From Neorhizobium populisoli (GTDB lineage: Bacteria > Pseudomonadota > Alphaproteobacteria > Rhizobiales > Rhizobiaceae), in assembly GCF_019430945.1 (NCBI RefSeq), contig NZ_JAHYCB010000004.1:186001-250000 (forward strand): a stretch of 64,000 nt of DNA, in the 5' to 3' direction. The translations under genes were made by a program, and so were the position numbers. Numbering within the stretch: position 1 is the first letter of the stretch; each line of letters starts with the position of its first letter. This document shows, piece after piece, positions 35,598 to 44,769 of the stretch. The notes under the pieces are model-generated. The model was not told the DNA's origin. It did not search any database and saw only the letters and a list, made by a program, of their open reading frames with translations.

Positions 35598-35626
35598 ATA
35601 AAATACAGGCAGGAGGGGCTTGTCAA
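35598..35626 (-). promoter_or_regulatory. Promoter of the amide operon
   Basis: On the minus strand a perfect TTGACA (35626-35621) is followed after 17 nt by TTTTAT (35603-35598), or after 15 nt by TATTTT. Transcription would start near 35591, just before the first leader hairpin. The promoter needs no activator by its look, which fits control by termination. Confidence 0.65.
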
Positions 35627-35693
35627 GCCTGCTCTCAAGATATGAATATGGTTGCAATCGGTTAGGGAGGCAAACAGGCGTTGCTTTTAAAGC

Positions 35694-37628
35694 TTATGCT
35701 GAATAGGCGATCCTGAACCGGGCCACGATATCTCCCTCGCACCACATCGGGAAATTGGTGCCCCATTTATTATTGTGCAGGTTGAAGCGGATGCCTTTGG
35801 CGAAGCTCGGGCGTGTCGTGCAGAAGGTCATGAAATCGCAGCTCTGCGGCGCGACAAGGGGTGTATCCAGCGGCTCGATCGTCAACACGCCGTCTGCCGA
35901 TGTACCCTTTACGGCGCTCACGGCCTGAAGCTGGGCGCCGCCGCTTTCAGCGATTCGATCCGAGGCGTGCCACAGGTCCATCTTCTTCAAGCTCCAGTCC
36001 GAAGTTTCAGCTGGAGTAAAGGATAGGAAGCTCGCTTCCGGCATGCGGTTGGCGGGTTTGCCGTGCATGACGAGCGTCAGAAGCAGCGCGTCGCCATCTT
36101 CCGCCAAGCGCAGGGAAACCAGTGGCGCGGCTCCCAAGAGGGTGCTCGCCTCATCGGGGAGCGAAAGGATTGCGGCTGCCCCTTCCGCTGCGTCCAGAGA
36201 GGGCGTAAAGATTTTCGAAAGTCCTGCGCCGGATGCTTCAAGGCCCGGCTTGTCGTGGTCGAGGATCGCCCATTCCTGCCGGTGTGTCAGGTAGGTATCC
36301 ATATGACGGGCCATATCGGCGGCGTCGTAGCTTTCATAGCGGTAACCGATCAAGGAGCTGTCGTGACCGGCGATCTTCCGGCCTGTCGGAGTGACGATGG
36401 CGGTTATGTCGCCGGTCTTGGGGTCGAGATCGGCGGACCATGCCCCCACGGTTAGTGTCTTGGAATTTCGGCTGATTTTGAGAGAAGCAGGTACCGTCAG
36501 AGCGGCCACGGCTTCATCTGCGGCCTTGCGATCTGCCCCTTCCAGTGCCGAAACAGCCTGATCGATATAGGCCCGCTGTTCCGCCCAGGAGGCCTCAGAA
36601 TAGGCGAACCGATAATCCGTTGCGCGGGCCGCCTCGAAATCCTTGCGCGACCATGCCTTGTCGTCCCGCAGATAGGTTTTGATGTCCACGCCGCATGTAT
36701 GTTCGGCAACCATGGCAAGTCCACGGCCGAAAGCGAGGCGGTTTGGGGTCAGGTCCTCCGCTGCGAACCTGTCGTAGAGGCGCTGAAGCGCAAGGAAACG
36801 CGCTGTCTTCTGCGGGTCCGTAGCGCTGCCGTGAATCCAACTGTCCCCGAGCTCGATGTCAAGGACCGGGAAACGTTCGCGAGCATCCCAGAGAAGCTGG
36901 CCATAGTCTTCCAGCGTTGCAGCGCGGATGGCCGCTCCCGGCGCCAGGTGGCGCATCTCGCGATAGACGTCGGCGGTCTGCGCCACGCTCTGCGGGCCGA
37001 TATTGTCGCTCGTATGGGCAAAGCTCAGCGCGTCGCTCATCCCGTCCGGGAAATAGGTCTCGCCATAGGAGCGCTGGTACATGACGACGATTTCCTCACC
37101 ATCCGGAGCCCGCCAGCGGAATACATCCGGCACATTCGGCGGCGGAGATGCGGTATTGACGCCGAGATGCAGGAAGCGGATGCCGGCTTCGGCCAAGAGC
37201 GGCACCATACCGAGCGTATGGCCCGGCACATCGGTCATCTTGGCTGCGATCGTCGTCTTGCCGAAACGGCGGTCGAGTTCCTGCGAATAGGACAGGCCAG
37301 CGCGCAGAAGTGCGGGCGACATCAGTTCCGTATGGGTCGTATAGGGCAGGCCGTGCCAGCGGATCAGGCCGCGCTCGATCGCCTGTTCCAGGCGTTTGAC
37401 CTCGTCCGGCGAGCGCGAATTGAGGTGATCCCAGATCAACCAGGCGCCGGTCGTCCAGATGAAGCGCGGCTCGACAGGGTTCTCGGCGAAGAAATGCGCG
37501 CCGGTCTCGATCGCCTGCGGAATGAACCGCTCGTGATATTGTTTGCGGATCTTCTCTGCGTGATCCGTAAACCCGATATCGAGATGGGTCTTGAAGACCA
37601 GATGTACGCGTTTTTCTGTCATTTCCAT
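35694..37628 (-). CDS. DUF5054 protein, glycoside hydrolase family 38-like
   Basis: This protein of about 644 residues has an N-terminal GH38-like barrel (KRVHLVFKTHLDIGFTDHAEK, FIWTTGAWLIWDHLN, IRWHGLPYTTHTE, MTDVPGHTLGMVPLLAEAGI). The HLDIGFT motif matches the metal-binding start of alpha-mannosidase-type enzymes, and Asp in DVPGH may be the nucleophile. The C-terminal half is beta-rich. There is no signal peptide, so it should act in the cytoplasm on an imported sugar. I chose the ATG at 37628; an earlier TTG at 37655 overlaps the lacI-like stop and a later ATG at 37622 is also possible. The substrate is unknown. Confidence 0.85.
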   Translation of the reverse strand: MEMTEKRVHLVFKTHLDIGFTDHAEKIRKQYHERFIPQAIETGAHFFAENPVEPRFIWTTGAWLIWDHLNSRSPDEVKRLEQAIERGLIRWHGLPYTTHTELMSPALLRAGLSYSQELDRRFGKTTIAAKMTDVPGHTLGMVPLLAEAGIRFLHLGVNTASPPPNVPDVFRWRAPDGEEIVVMYQRSYGETYFPDGMSDALSFAHTSDNIGPQSVAQTADVYREMRHLAPGAAIRAATLEDYGQLLWDARERFPVLDIELGDSWIHGSATDPQKTARFLALQRLYDRFAAEDLTPNRLAFGRGLAMVAEHTCGVDIKTYLRDDKAWSRKDFEAARATDYRFAYSEASWAEQRAYIDQAVSALEGADRKAADEAVAALTVPASLKISRNSKTLTVGAWSADLDPKTGDITAIVTPTGRKIAGHDSSLIGYRYESYDAADMARHMDTYLTHRQEWAILDHDKPGLEASGAGLSKIFTPSLDAAEGAAAILSLPDEASTLLGAAPLVSLRLAEDGDALLLTLVMHGKPANRMPEASFLSFTPAETSDWSLKKMDLWHASDRIAESGGAQLQAVSAVKGTSADGVLTIEPLDTPLVAPQSCDFMTFCTTRPSFAKGIRFNLHNNKWGTNFPMWCEGDIVARFRIAYSA

Positions 37629-37651
37629 TTCAATCAGCCGATCAATTCCAT

Positions 37652-38689
37652 TCAACCCACCGTGCCGCGCACGACGAGCCGCGTCCCGAGCGTCTCCGTC
37701 AACGGGCCGTCTTCGGGGTTCCTGAGGCGCCGGAGGATGAGGCGCACGAGGGCGCGTACGCGGTCCTCGAGATCGATCCGGACAGTGGTGAGATTGTAGG
37801 CCTTCCAGTGCGACTGTGGGATGTCGTCGAAGCCGACGACCTTGACGTCGCCCGGTACCGAAAGGCCAAGATCGTGGCGCAAGGCATCAATCGCCCCGAA
37901 GGCGCCGACGTCGTTGGCGGCGAAGATCGCATCGGCGCCATCCTCGACCCGAAAGAGATCGAGCGTAGCCCTATAGGCGGTGTCATAGGTATAGTCGCTG
38001 TCGATGACGGTCGGGGGCTGCATGCCGCGTTCGGCGAGGATTTCGGTGATCATCCGCTCGCGCTCCCGGTTGGCGAGCGACTGCCGCTTGCCGCCGAGAT
38101 AGGCGACGCGGCGCACGCCATAGCCCTGCAACAGCGCGATCGCCTGTTCGATGCCATCCCGCTGGCGCACCAGCAGACGGTCGTAGAGACTGGAGGACTT
38201 GTCCGCGAATTGCGCGCCGTCGTCATAGATGACGTAGATCGGCACGGCACGGTCTAGAAAACCGGTCAGCACGTCAGGTTCGACATTCTCGGTGAAGGCG
38301 ATGACCGAGTCCGGGTTGAAACCGCGCATATAGGTGAGCAGCGTATGGTCCATGCTGAAATCGGCTTTTGCCTTGAACAGCAGGGTGGCGAAACCTTCGG
38401 CCTGCAGCGCCGTGGTCAGTGTGTCGATCTCCTGGCTCTCCCAGGGCGAACAGACATCCGGCACGATCATGCCGACCAGATGTGAGCGGCGGGTGACGAG
38501 CGAGCGGGCCGCCATATCCGGCGTATAGTTCAGTTCGCGGGCGATCTGCAGGATGCGGTCGCGCTTTTCCGGCTTCAGCGAAGCATTCGGATTGAAGGCG
38601 CGCGAGACTGCGACGCGTGAGACATTCGCTTCGCGTGCCACGAGATCGGCTGTGGCGCGGGCGCTTTTCCTGTCGTTTCGTTCGCTCAT
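37652..38689 (-). CDS. LacI-family transcriptional regulator
   Basis: This 345-residue repressor has an N-terminal LacI HTH (ATADLVAREANVSRVAVSRA then FNPNASLKPEKRDRI) with the hinge helix near residue 60 (AARSLVTRRSHLVG), followed by a sugar-binding domain. Two identical 14-bp operator-like sites lie upstream, one near its own start and one before the transporter. It probably represses both itself plus the DUF5054 gene and the divergent transport operon until a sugar binds. It is co-transcribed with the GH38-like gene downstream. Confidence 0.93.
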   Translation of the reverse strand: MSERNDRKSARATADLVAREANVSRVAVSRAFNPNASLKPEKRDRILQIARELNYTPDMAARSLVTRRSHLVGMIVPDVCSPWESQEIDTLTTALQAEGFATLLFKAKADFSMDHTLLTYMRGFNPDSVIAFTENVEPDVLTGFLDRAVPIYVIYDDGAQFADKSSSLYDRLLVRQRDGIEQAIALLQGYGVRRVAYLGGKRQSLANRERERMITEILAERGMQPPTVIDSDYTYDTAYRATLDLFRVEDGADAIFAANDVGAFGAIDALRHDLGLSVPGDVKVVGFDDIPQSHWKAYNLTTVRIDLEDRVRALVRLILRRLRNPEDGPLTETLGTRLVVRGTVG

Positions 38690-38705
38690 GATTGTATCAT
38701 CAAAA

Positions 38706-38719
38706 TGAAAACGTGTTCA
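38706..38719. promoter_or_regulatory. LacI-type operator 1
   Basis: TGAAAACGTGTTCA is a near-perfect palindrome centred on CG, the standard form for LacI/PurR-family operators. It lies 17 nt upstream of the regulator start, so bound protein would repress its own gene. The flanks (AAAA before, CT after) are the same as in copy 2. Confidence 0.75.
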
Positions 38720-38843
38720 CTTACAATGAGGCCATAAAGAAAAGGCGTCAAGCATTGCCCGCGCGAATATGCGGATATAGGCATTATTTGCGCATTCTTG
38801 AGTCAAATTCGGTTTTGCCTCCCTCAAGTGGAGTTGACAAAAA

Positions 38844-38857
38844 TGAAAACGTGTTCA
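38844..38857. promoter_or_regulatory. LacI-type operator 2 with adjacent TTGACA
   Basis: This is an identical copy of TGAAAACGTGTTCA, 138 bp from copy 1. It lies 4 nt after TTGACA (38834-38839), so it fills the promoter spacer of the transport operon. Two identical sites at this distance could allow DNA looping by a tetramer or dimer of dimers. Confidence 0.75.
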
Positions 38858-38962
38858 CTCTAAGGGCTGGATGAGGTGAGGCATGTCTGGAGGAGGGTTC
38901 CGGCAGCCGCGATGCACCGCACCAGCGTGTCCGGGCACGGACCAATTTTGGGAGGAATTCAC

Positions 38963-40327
38963 ATGCGCAAGAGCATACGTTCTCTGTTGCTGGGCGCCTC
39001 GGCGGCGATCGCGCTGTCGAGCCAGGCCATGGCGGCGACCGAACTCAACATCACCTGCCGCTGCGTCATCGGCGGCGTCAACAGCGGCATGGCGGAGTGG
39101 ATCGAGAAGAAGGTTATTCCCGCCTTCACTGCCAAGATGAAGGCCGAGGGCAAGGACGTTGCCGTCAAGCTGACGCAGTTCGGCGGCGCTGACGAACAGC
39201 TGACCCAGCAGCTCGCGCTGGACTTTTCCAGCGGTGCTGGTGCTGACGTTTCGGGCTTCGACGGCTTCCTGATCCCCAGCTTTGTGCAAGGTGGCCTTCT
39301 GAAGCCGCTCGATGAGATCGGCGGTCCCGACGTCGCCAAGTGGGATGGCTGGAGCCATATTTCCGACGGCACCAAGGCGCTGATGAGCTATCAGGGCAAG
39401 CCTTATGGCATCGCGCTCGGCACCGATGCCCGCATGATTTTTGTGCGCAAGGACCTGTTCAAGAAGGCCGGCCTCGATGCCGACAGCTGGCAGCCGAAGT
39501 CCTGGGCGGAACTGCTCGATGCCGCCCGCAAGCTGAAAGCCGCCGATCCGGCAAGCTTCCCCCTGCAGCTCAATGCCGGCGTCTCGATGGGTGAGGCGAC
39601 TACAATGCAGGGCTACTGGATGGCACTGCTCGGCACCGGCGAACAGGTCACCGACGAAAGCGGCAAATATATCGTTTCCAGCCAGGGCATTCTCGATACG
39701 CTGAAGCTCTACAAGACGGTTTATGTCGACGACAAGCTGGGTGACCAGCGCGCTCAGATGCTGGGCGACGGTCGCAATCGCACCTTCGCGAACTTCCGCG
39801 ATGGCAAGACGGCGATGCTGATCGAAAGCGACTGGTTCTACCGCTCCGTCACCCGTCCGGGCGCGGAATTTGCGGTAGCCGACCGCGACAACACCATGAC
39901 CTGGAAGAAGATGCCGTCCGAAAAGCCGGGCCGTGGTCTGCGCGGTCAGGATTTCGTGACGATCTCCGGCGGTACCGGTTTCGTCATCAATCCTCACACG
40001 GACGCTCCGAAAGAGGCCTGGGCTCTGCTCTCCTTCATGAACAGCCAGGAACAGCTGACCGCCTTCCAAGAAATCCAACCGGCCATCCGTATCCGCAATG
40101 ACGTGGCGATCCCGAACTCGCCTTTCCTGACCGAGACCGCCAAGACGCTGCTGCCGTTCACGACGGCTCGCCCGAACGATGCCAACTACAACAAGGTCTC
40201 CGCCGAAATCCAGCGCATGACCGAGGCCGTCGTTTCCGGCGAACTGACGCCGGAAGCTGCGATGAAGCAGTACAAGGAAGCGGTCACCGCGATCGTCGGA
40301 GAAAAGAACACGATCAGCCGTCTCTGA
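38963..40327 (+). CDS. Sugar ABC transporter substrate-binding protein (family 1)
   Basis: This 454-residue periplasmic receptor has a signal peptide (RKSIRSLLLGASAAIALSSQ then AMAA). The SBP_bac_1 fold is suggested by DVSGFDGFLIPSFVQGGLLK and PYGIALGTDARMIFVRKDLF. I chose the ATG at 38963 with GGGAGGA 6 nt upstream. Two cysteines close together at the mature start (CRC) are unusual. It is the first gene of the transport operon and follows LacI-type operator 2. The ligand is probably an oligosaccharide or glycoside. Confidence 0.92.
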   Translation: MRKSIRSLLLGASAAIALSSQAMAATELNITCRCVIGGVNSGMAEWIEKKVIPAFTAKMKAEGKDVAVKLTQFGGADEQLTQQLALDFSSGAGADVSGFDGFLIPSFVQGGLLKPLDEIGGPDVAKWDGWSHISDGTKALMSYQGKPYGIALGTDARMIFVRKDLFKKAGLDADSWQPKSWAELLDAARKLKAADPASFPLQLNAGVSMGEATTMQGYWMALLGTGEQVTDESGKYIVSSQGILDTLKLYKTVYVDDKLGDQRAQMLGDGRNRTFANFRDGKTAMLIESDWFYRSVTRPGAEFAVADRDNTMTWKKMPSEKPGRGLRGQDFVTISGGTGFVINPHTDAPKEAWALLSFMNSQEQLTAFQEIQPAIRIRNDVAIPNSPFLTETAKTLLPFTTARPNDANYNKVSAEIQRMTEAVVSGELTPEAAMKQYKEAVTAIVGEKNTISRL

Positions 40328-40342
40328 TCGTCAGCATCAAAT

Positions 40343-40365
40343 GGAGGCCGGCGAAGTCGGCCTCC
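40343..40365 (+). promoter_or_regulatory. Hairpin between receptor and permease genes
   Basis: GGAGGCCG and CGGCCTCC pair perfectly (8 bp) around a 7-nt loop. There is no T-tract after it, so it more likely protects the receptor mRNA 3' end and lets receptor be made in excess over permeases, as in many binding-protein operons. Confidence 0.55.
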
Positions 40366-40400
40366 GCGTCGCGGCAGGCGCTGCCACGGGGTAATCGCGC

Positions 40401-41309
40401 ATGAAAAAATTCTCTCTGCTTTCCACGCGCGCGGGCGCGGTGTTTCTCGCTCCCGCCGCCGCGCTGGTCGGCGTTTTCGTCATCATCCCGTTCTTCTGGG
40501 TGATCGTCGTTTCCTTCACCAACAGAACGCTGCTCGGCCGCACGGCCGTCGATCCCGATTTCGTCGGGCTGCAGAACTATTTCACCCTGTTCAATCCCGC
40601 GACCTTCTTCACGCGCGGCCAGTTCGGCTTTTCGCTGATCCTTACGGTGCAGTTCGTGATCTTTTCGGCGCTGATCGGGCAGGCATTGCTAGGGCTGATC
40701 CTCGCCTGGCTCAGCCAGTCCGTTTCGCCGACGCTCAAGAATTTCCTGCAGACGGCGGTCATCGCCGCTTGGATCCTGCCGGAAGTGGTGATCGGCTTCG
40801 CCTGGTTCGCTTTCCTCGACTACGACAACGGCACGCTCAACATGATCATGCGCTCGCTCGGCCTGCCGCCCGGCGACTGGCTGCTGCAGCAGCCGTTCTG
40901 GGTGATCGTGATCTTCAACACCTGGCGCGGCGCCGCCTTCTCGATGATGCTGTTCAACTCCGCCTTCCAGTCCATCCCGCCAAGCTATTTCCAGGCGGCG
41001 GATGTTGCCGGCGCGAGTTCGTGGCAGAAGCTCCGCGATATCGCGCTGCCTTTGATCCGCGGCCATGTAGTGACGGACCTCATCCTCATCACCATGTGGA
41101 CATTCAACGTCTTCACGCCGTTCCTCCTGACCAACGGCGGGCCGTCTTACCGAACCGAGCTCCTGTCGATCTACACCTATCGGGTCGCCTTCAAGGATTT
41201 CGAATTCGGTCGCGGTGCGGCGGTCGGTGTCGTCATCATGCTGATCAACCTCGCCTTCGCGCTCATCTACCTGCAGATCGCCAAGAAGAAGAAAGCGGAG
41301 GCCGAGTGA
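40401..41309 (+). CDS. Sugar ABC transporter permease (MalF/UgpA type)
   Basis: This 302-residue permease has six hydrophobic segments (AGAVFLAPAAALVGVFVIIP, FSLILTVQFVIFSALIGQAL and others). The EAA loop is visible at YFQAADVAGASSWQKLRDIA. It is followed directly by the second permease with a 1-nt overlap (TGATG). It forms the sugar channel with its partner. Confidence 0.92.
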   Translation: MKKFSLLSTRAGAVFLAPAAALVGVFVIIPFFWVIVVSFTNRTLLGRTAVDPDFVGLQNYFTLFNPATFFTRGQFGFSLILTVQFVIFSALIGQALLGLILAWLSQSVSPTLKNFLQTAVIAAWILPEVVIGFAWFAFLDYDNGTLNMIMRSLGLPPGDWLLQQPFWVIVIFNTWRGAAFSMMLFNSAFQSIPPSYFQAADVAGASSWQKLRDIALPLIRGHVVTDLILITMWTFNVFTPFLLTNGGPSYRTELLSIYTYRVAFKDFEFGRGAAVGVVIMLINLAFALIYLQIAKKKKAEAE

Positions 41310-42139
41310 TGCAGATCTCCCGCAGCATCTATATGCGTCGCGCAATCTTCTCGGTCGCCGCCTCGCTGGTCGGCGTGGTCTTCGCGCTGCCGCTGGTCTG
41401 GTTCATTTTTGCGCCGTTCAATGCGCGCGCGGAACTCGGCCTTGCCATTCCATCGCCGTTCACGCTGTCGAACTTCGTGACGGTGTTCCAGAACAGCTTT
41501 GCCATGCACGCGCTGTTGAACAGCCTGATTCAGGCCTTCGGTGGCGTCATTCTCGTCGGCGGTGCGGCGACGCTGGCTGCCTATGCGCTGTCGCGCTCCT
41601 CCATTCCGGGCAAGCGTGCGGTTACCTATATCCTGTTGCTCTTTTCTTCCGTCGTGTCCGGCTCGGCGGCCATGGTGCCGATCTTCCTGATCATTTCGGC
41701 GATAGGCCTGATCGATACGCATCTCGCCGTCATCCTGGTCTTTGCCGGCGGGCTGCTGCCGACCGCGATGTTCATCCTGCGCGATTTCATCGACGCCATC
41801 CCGAAGTCCTACGAGGAAAGCGCGATGGTGGCCGGCGCCTCGCCGATCCAGACCTTCTTCGATGTGGCGCTGCCGGTGATCCGGCCGGGCATCGTGGTCG
41901 TCGTCGTCTGGGCCTTCGTGAACATCTGGGGCAGCTTCCTGATCCCGTTCATTCTGCTCCGCAAAGATACGCTGATGCCGGCCTCAGTCGCCATCTACTC
42001 CTTCTATTCGGAGGCCGGCACGCCGATCGTCACGCTGCTTGCCGCCTATTCGCTCATCTACTCGCTGCCCGTCATCGTGCTTTACCTGTTCGTGAACTGG
42101 AAGTTCGGCTTCCGGTTCTTCGGCGGCATCAAGTCGTAA
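41309..42139 (+). CDS. Sugar ABC transporter permease (MalG/UgpE type)
   Basis: This 276-residue permease starts MQISRSIYMRRAIF at the ATG that overlaps the previous stop. Six membrane segments and the EAA loop (SYEESAMVAGASPIQTFFDV) are present. The length matches MalG-type proteins. A frame that opens much earlier exists but would overlap the first permease and lacks family similarity. Confidence 0.92.
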   Translation: MQISRSIYMRRAIFSVAASLVGVVFALPLVWFIFAPFNARAELGLAIPSPFTLSNFVTVFQNSFAMHALLNSLIQAFGGVILVGGAATLAAYALSRSSIPGKRAVTYILLLFSSVVSGSAAMVPIFLIISAIGLIDTHLAVILVFAGGLLPTAMFILRDFIDAIPKSYEESAMVAGASPIQTFFDVALPVIRPGIVVVVVWAFVNIWGSFLIPFILLRKDTLMPASVAIYSFYSEAGTPIVTLLAAYSLIYSLPVIVLYLFVNWKFGFRFFGGIKS

Positions 42140-42152
42140 TTGGACTTTTCTC

Positions 42153-43253
42153 ATGGCTTCAGTTGAATTCCAGAACGTCTCCAAAACCTTCGGCTCGTTC
42201 ACCGCGGTGCCGGATATCAGCTTCTCGATCGCCGATGGCGAGTTCGTCTGCCTGCTCGGCCCGTCCGGTTGCGGCAAGACGACCAGCCTGCGGATGATCG
42301 CCGGGCTGGAAACGCCCTCCGGCGGCAAGGTGCTGATTGGTGGCAAGGACGTCACCTATCTGCACCCCAAGGACCGGCAGATCTCCATGGTCTTTCAGGA
42401 CTATGCGCTCTATCCGCATATGAATCTTGCCGACAACATCGCCTATCCGCTGAAGGTGCGCGGCGAGGCCGAGGACAAACGCCATGCCCGCGCCAAGGAA
42501 GTGGCGGACGTGCTGAAGATCGGCGACCTGATGAAGCGCCTGCCGAGCCAGATTTCCGGCGGCCAGCAGCAGCGCACCTCGCTTGCCCGCGCGCTGGTCT
42601 ATCCGAGCCAGGTTTATCTCTTCGATGAGCCGCTTTCGAACCTCGACGCCAAGCTGCGCCTCGAAGCGCGCGGCTTTCTCAACCACCTGCAGCGCGACAT
42701 GGGGATGACCGCCGTCTACGTGACCCACGATCAGGCGGAGGCCATGGCGCTTGCGACCCGTATCGCAGTGATGGACAAGGGCCGCATCGTGCAGTTCGCG
42801 CCGCCGATCGAAATCTATCGGCGTCCCGCCACGACCTTCGTCGCGAATTTCGTCGGCAACCCGCCAATGAACCTCGTGCCGGTGGAAGCAATGGTCGATG
42901 GCGGGCAGTTGCGGTTGCGTGCCGATGGGCTGACGCTGACGGGACTTCCCTTGTCGGATGACATCGCCAAGGCTGCGGCCAAGGGCAAAATGACGCTCGG
43001 TGTCCGCCCGGAGCATCTGCGGATGGCCGAGGCTGGCGATGCCAACACGATTACCGGCAAGTTGTTCGCCAACGAGAACATGGGGCCGGAAAGTCTCGTT
43101 ACGATGGAACGCGCCGATGGCGGCCGCGTCACTGCGCGTATCTTCACGGACGATGAAATCCGCACTGATGATCACGTGACCCTCGCCTTCGATACGCGCC
43201 ATGTAACGCTGTTCGATGACACCGGCGCGCGCATCCCTGAGATCGGCGAGTAA
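42153..43253 (+). CDS. Sugar ABC transporter ATPase (UgpC/MsmK type)
   Basis: This 366-residue ATPase has Walker A GPSGCGKTTS (residues about 38-47), signature ISGGQQQR, Walker B VYLFDEPLSNLDAKLR, and the H-loop YVTHDQAEAM. The C-terminal regulatory domain (TOBE type, VNLVPVEAM to LGVRPEHLRM) is present, as in sugar importers. It starts 13 nt after the permease gene. One such ATPase can serve several sugar transporters. Confidence 0.95.
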   Translation: MASVEFQNVSKTFGSFTAVPDISFSIADGEFVCLLGPSGCGKTTSLRMIAGLETPSGGKVLIGGKDVTYLHPKDRQISMVFQDYALYPHMNLADNIAYPLKVRGEAEDKRHARAKEVADVLKIGDLMKRLPSQISGGQQQRTSLARALVYPSQVYLFDEPLSNLDAKLRLEARGFLNHLQRDMGMTAVYVTHDQAEAMALATRIAVMDKGRIVQFAPPIEIYRRPATTFVANFVGNPPMNLVPVEAMVDGGQLRLRADGLTLTGLPLSDDIAKAAAKGKMTLGVRPEHLRMAEAGDANTITGKLFANENMGPESLVTMERADGGRVTARIFTDDEIRTDDHVTLAFDTRHVTLFDDTGARIPEIGE

Positions 43254-43258
43254 TACGC

Positions 43259-44656
43259 ATGGTCGAGATCAACGTCCACGTGACTCGCGCCGATCAGGCG
43301 GCCGATCCGTATTTCTACGTGCCGGTCGATATCCCAGCTGGCACCACGCGCATTGATGTGGCGATGAGTTATCCGAAGGCCGATGATTGCATCATCGACC
43401 TCGGCATGCTCGATCCTCGCGCCACCGACTATCCGACCGCGGCCGGTTTTCGCGGCTGGAGCGGTGGCGCGCGCGACCGCTTCTTCGTCGCGACCGATGA
43501 CGCGACGCCGGGTTATATCCATGGTGAAATCCAGGCCGGCATATGGAAGGTCATGCTTGGCCTTTACAAGGTCCCGTCATCCGGTGCCGATGTTCTGGTC
43601 ACGGTCGTCTTCAACAGTGCGCCGCGCGAACTCTTGCCCCCACCGGCTCGCACCTTCCCAGTGCGTCACGGTGCCGGCTGGTATCGCGGCGATCTGCATT
43701 GCCACACATTCCATTCGGACGCGGCAGGCTCGCCGGAACTGCTGCATGCGGCGGCCAAACAGGCGGGGCTCGATTTCCTCGCCATCGCCGATCACAATAC
43801 GATCACCCAGCGGCGTTATTTCCATCCGCATTCCTCACCGGAACTGGTTTTCGTGCGGGCGATGGAGGTGACCACCGCCGTCGGTCACGCCAATGTCTAT
43901 GGCGTCGATGACTGGATCGATTTCCGCATGACCAAGGCGGAACACGCCCACACGCTGTCGCGGCTGGTGCGCGAACATGGCGGCCTGCTCTCGATCAATC
44001 ACGACAAGCCGACGATCCAGTGGGATTACGACCTGCCGCAGATCGACTGCATGGAAGTCTGGCAATCGCACTGGATGGCATGGAACTGGGTGTCTCTCGG
44101 CCGCTATCAGGAGCGGCTTGCGTCGGGCCTGAAGATTTCGGCCATTGGCGGCAGCGATTTCCACCAGCCGGCGCGGCTGATGCCGGAAGGGCCGCTGGTT
44201 CTCGCCCGCCCCACGACGGTGCTATGGCTCTACGAACTTTCGGAAGATGCGATCCTTGCGGCGATGAAGGCCGGGCGCGGTTACGTGACGGAAAGCCCGA
44301 ACGGGCCGCATCTTGCTCTCACCGCCAACGGCGAGCCGATGGGCTCGACGACACGGGGCGAGGTGATCGCCGAGGCACAGACCAAGCGGGCGGAGGGCGA
44401 CACGCTCGCCTGGATCGACGCTACCGGCGTGCTTGCGACTGAAACGATCGGCGCGGAAGACTGGACGGGCCGGTTCACCGGCTGTCCGAAGACTTTTTTG
44501 CGTGCCGAGATCATTGCAGCGGCGAGCCGCGAGCGGCTGATGGCGGAATTTTCGGCAGCGCTGCAAGGGCGTTCTTTGCCCTGGCAATTGCAGGGTGTCG
44601 ACATGGCCAACCAGCCGCTGCGGCGAGCGATCAGCAATCCGATCTACCTCGACTAG
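43259..44656 (+). CDS. CehA/McbA-family metallohydrolase with PHP domain
   Basis: This 465-residue protein has an N-terminal beta-rich domain (about 135 residues) and a PHP phosphoesterase-like domain starting YRGDLHCHTFHSDAAGSPE, with FLAIADHNTI and SINHDKPTIQW as further metal ligands and GGSDFHQPARL near the end. CehA/McbA enzymes hydrolyse phosphate or carbamate esters using two or three metal ions. It starts 5 nt after the ATPase gene and is the last gene of the operon. It may hydrolyse the imported compound or a phosphorylated form. Confidence 0.88.
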   Translation: MVEINVHVTRADQAADPYFYVPVDIPAGTTRIDVAMSYPKADDCIIDLGMLDPRATDYPTAAGFRGWSGGARDRFFVATDDATPGYIHGEIQAGIWKVMLGLYKVPSSGADVLVTVVFNSAPRELLPPPARTFPVRHGAGWYRGDLHCHTFHSDAAGSPELLHAAAKQAGLDFLAIADHNTITQRRYFHPHSSPELVFVRAMEVTTAVGHANVYGVDDWIDFRMTKAEHAHTLSRLVREHGGLLSINHDKPTIQWDYDLPQIDCMEVWQSHWMAWNWVSLGRYQERLASGLKISAIGGSDFHQPARLMPEGPLVLARPTTVLWLYELSEDAILAAMKAGRGYVTESPNGPHLALTANGEPMGSTTRGEVIAEAQTKRAEGDTLAWIDATGVLATETIGAEDWTGRFTGCPKTFLRAEIIAAASRERLMAEFSAALQGRSLPWQLQGVDMANQPLRRAISNPIYLD

Positions 44657-44769
44657 TTCTTCGCAGCAGTGCTGACACATCGTCGCAACCTGCAGTTCGT
44701 TCTTTGGAGACGCTTCCGAGAGGCCTATATCGGGTATGGCCGCTGATGCGGTCGAACCGGGGTTTCGAG

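Noticed and set aside
38855-40078. Long minus-strand open frame opposite the sugar receptor gene
   Set aside because: It has no recognisable domain, no good start, and the plus-strand receptor is convincing.
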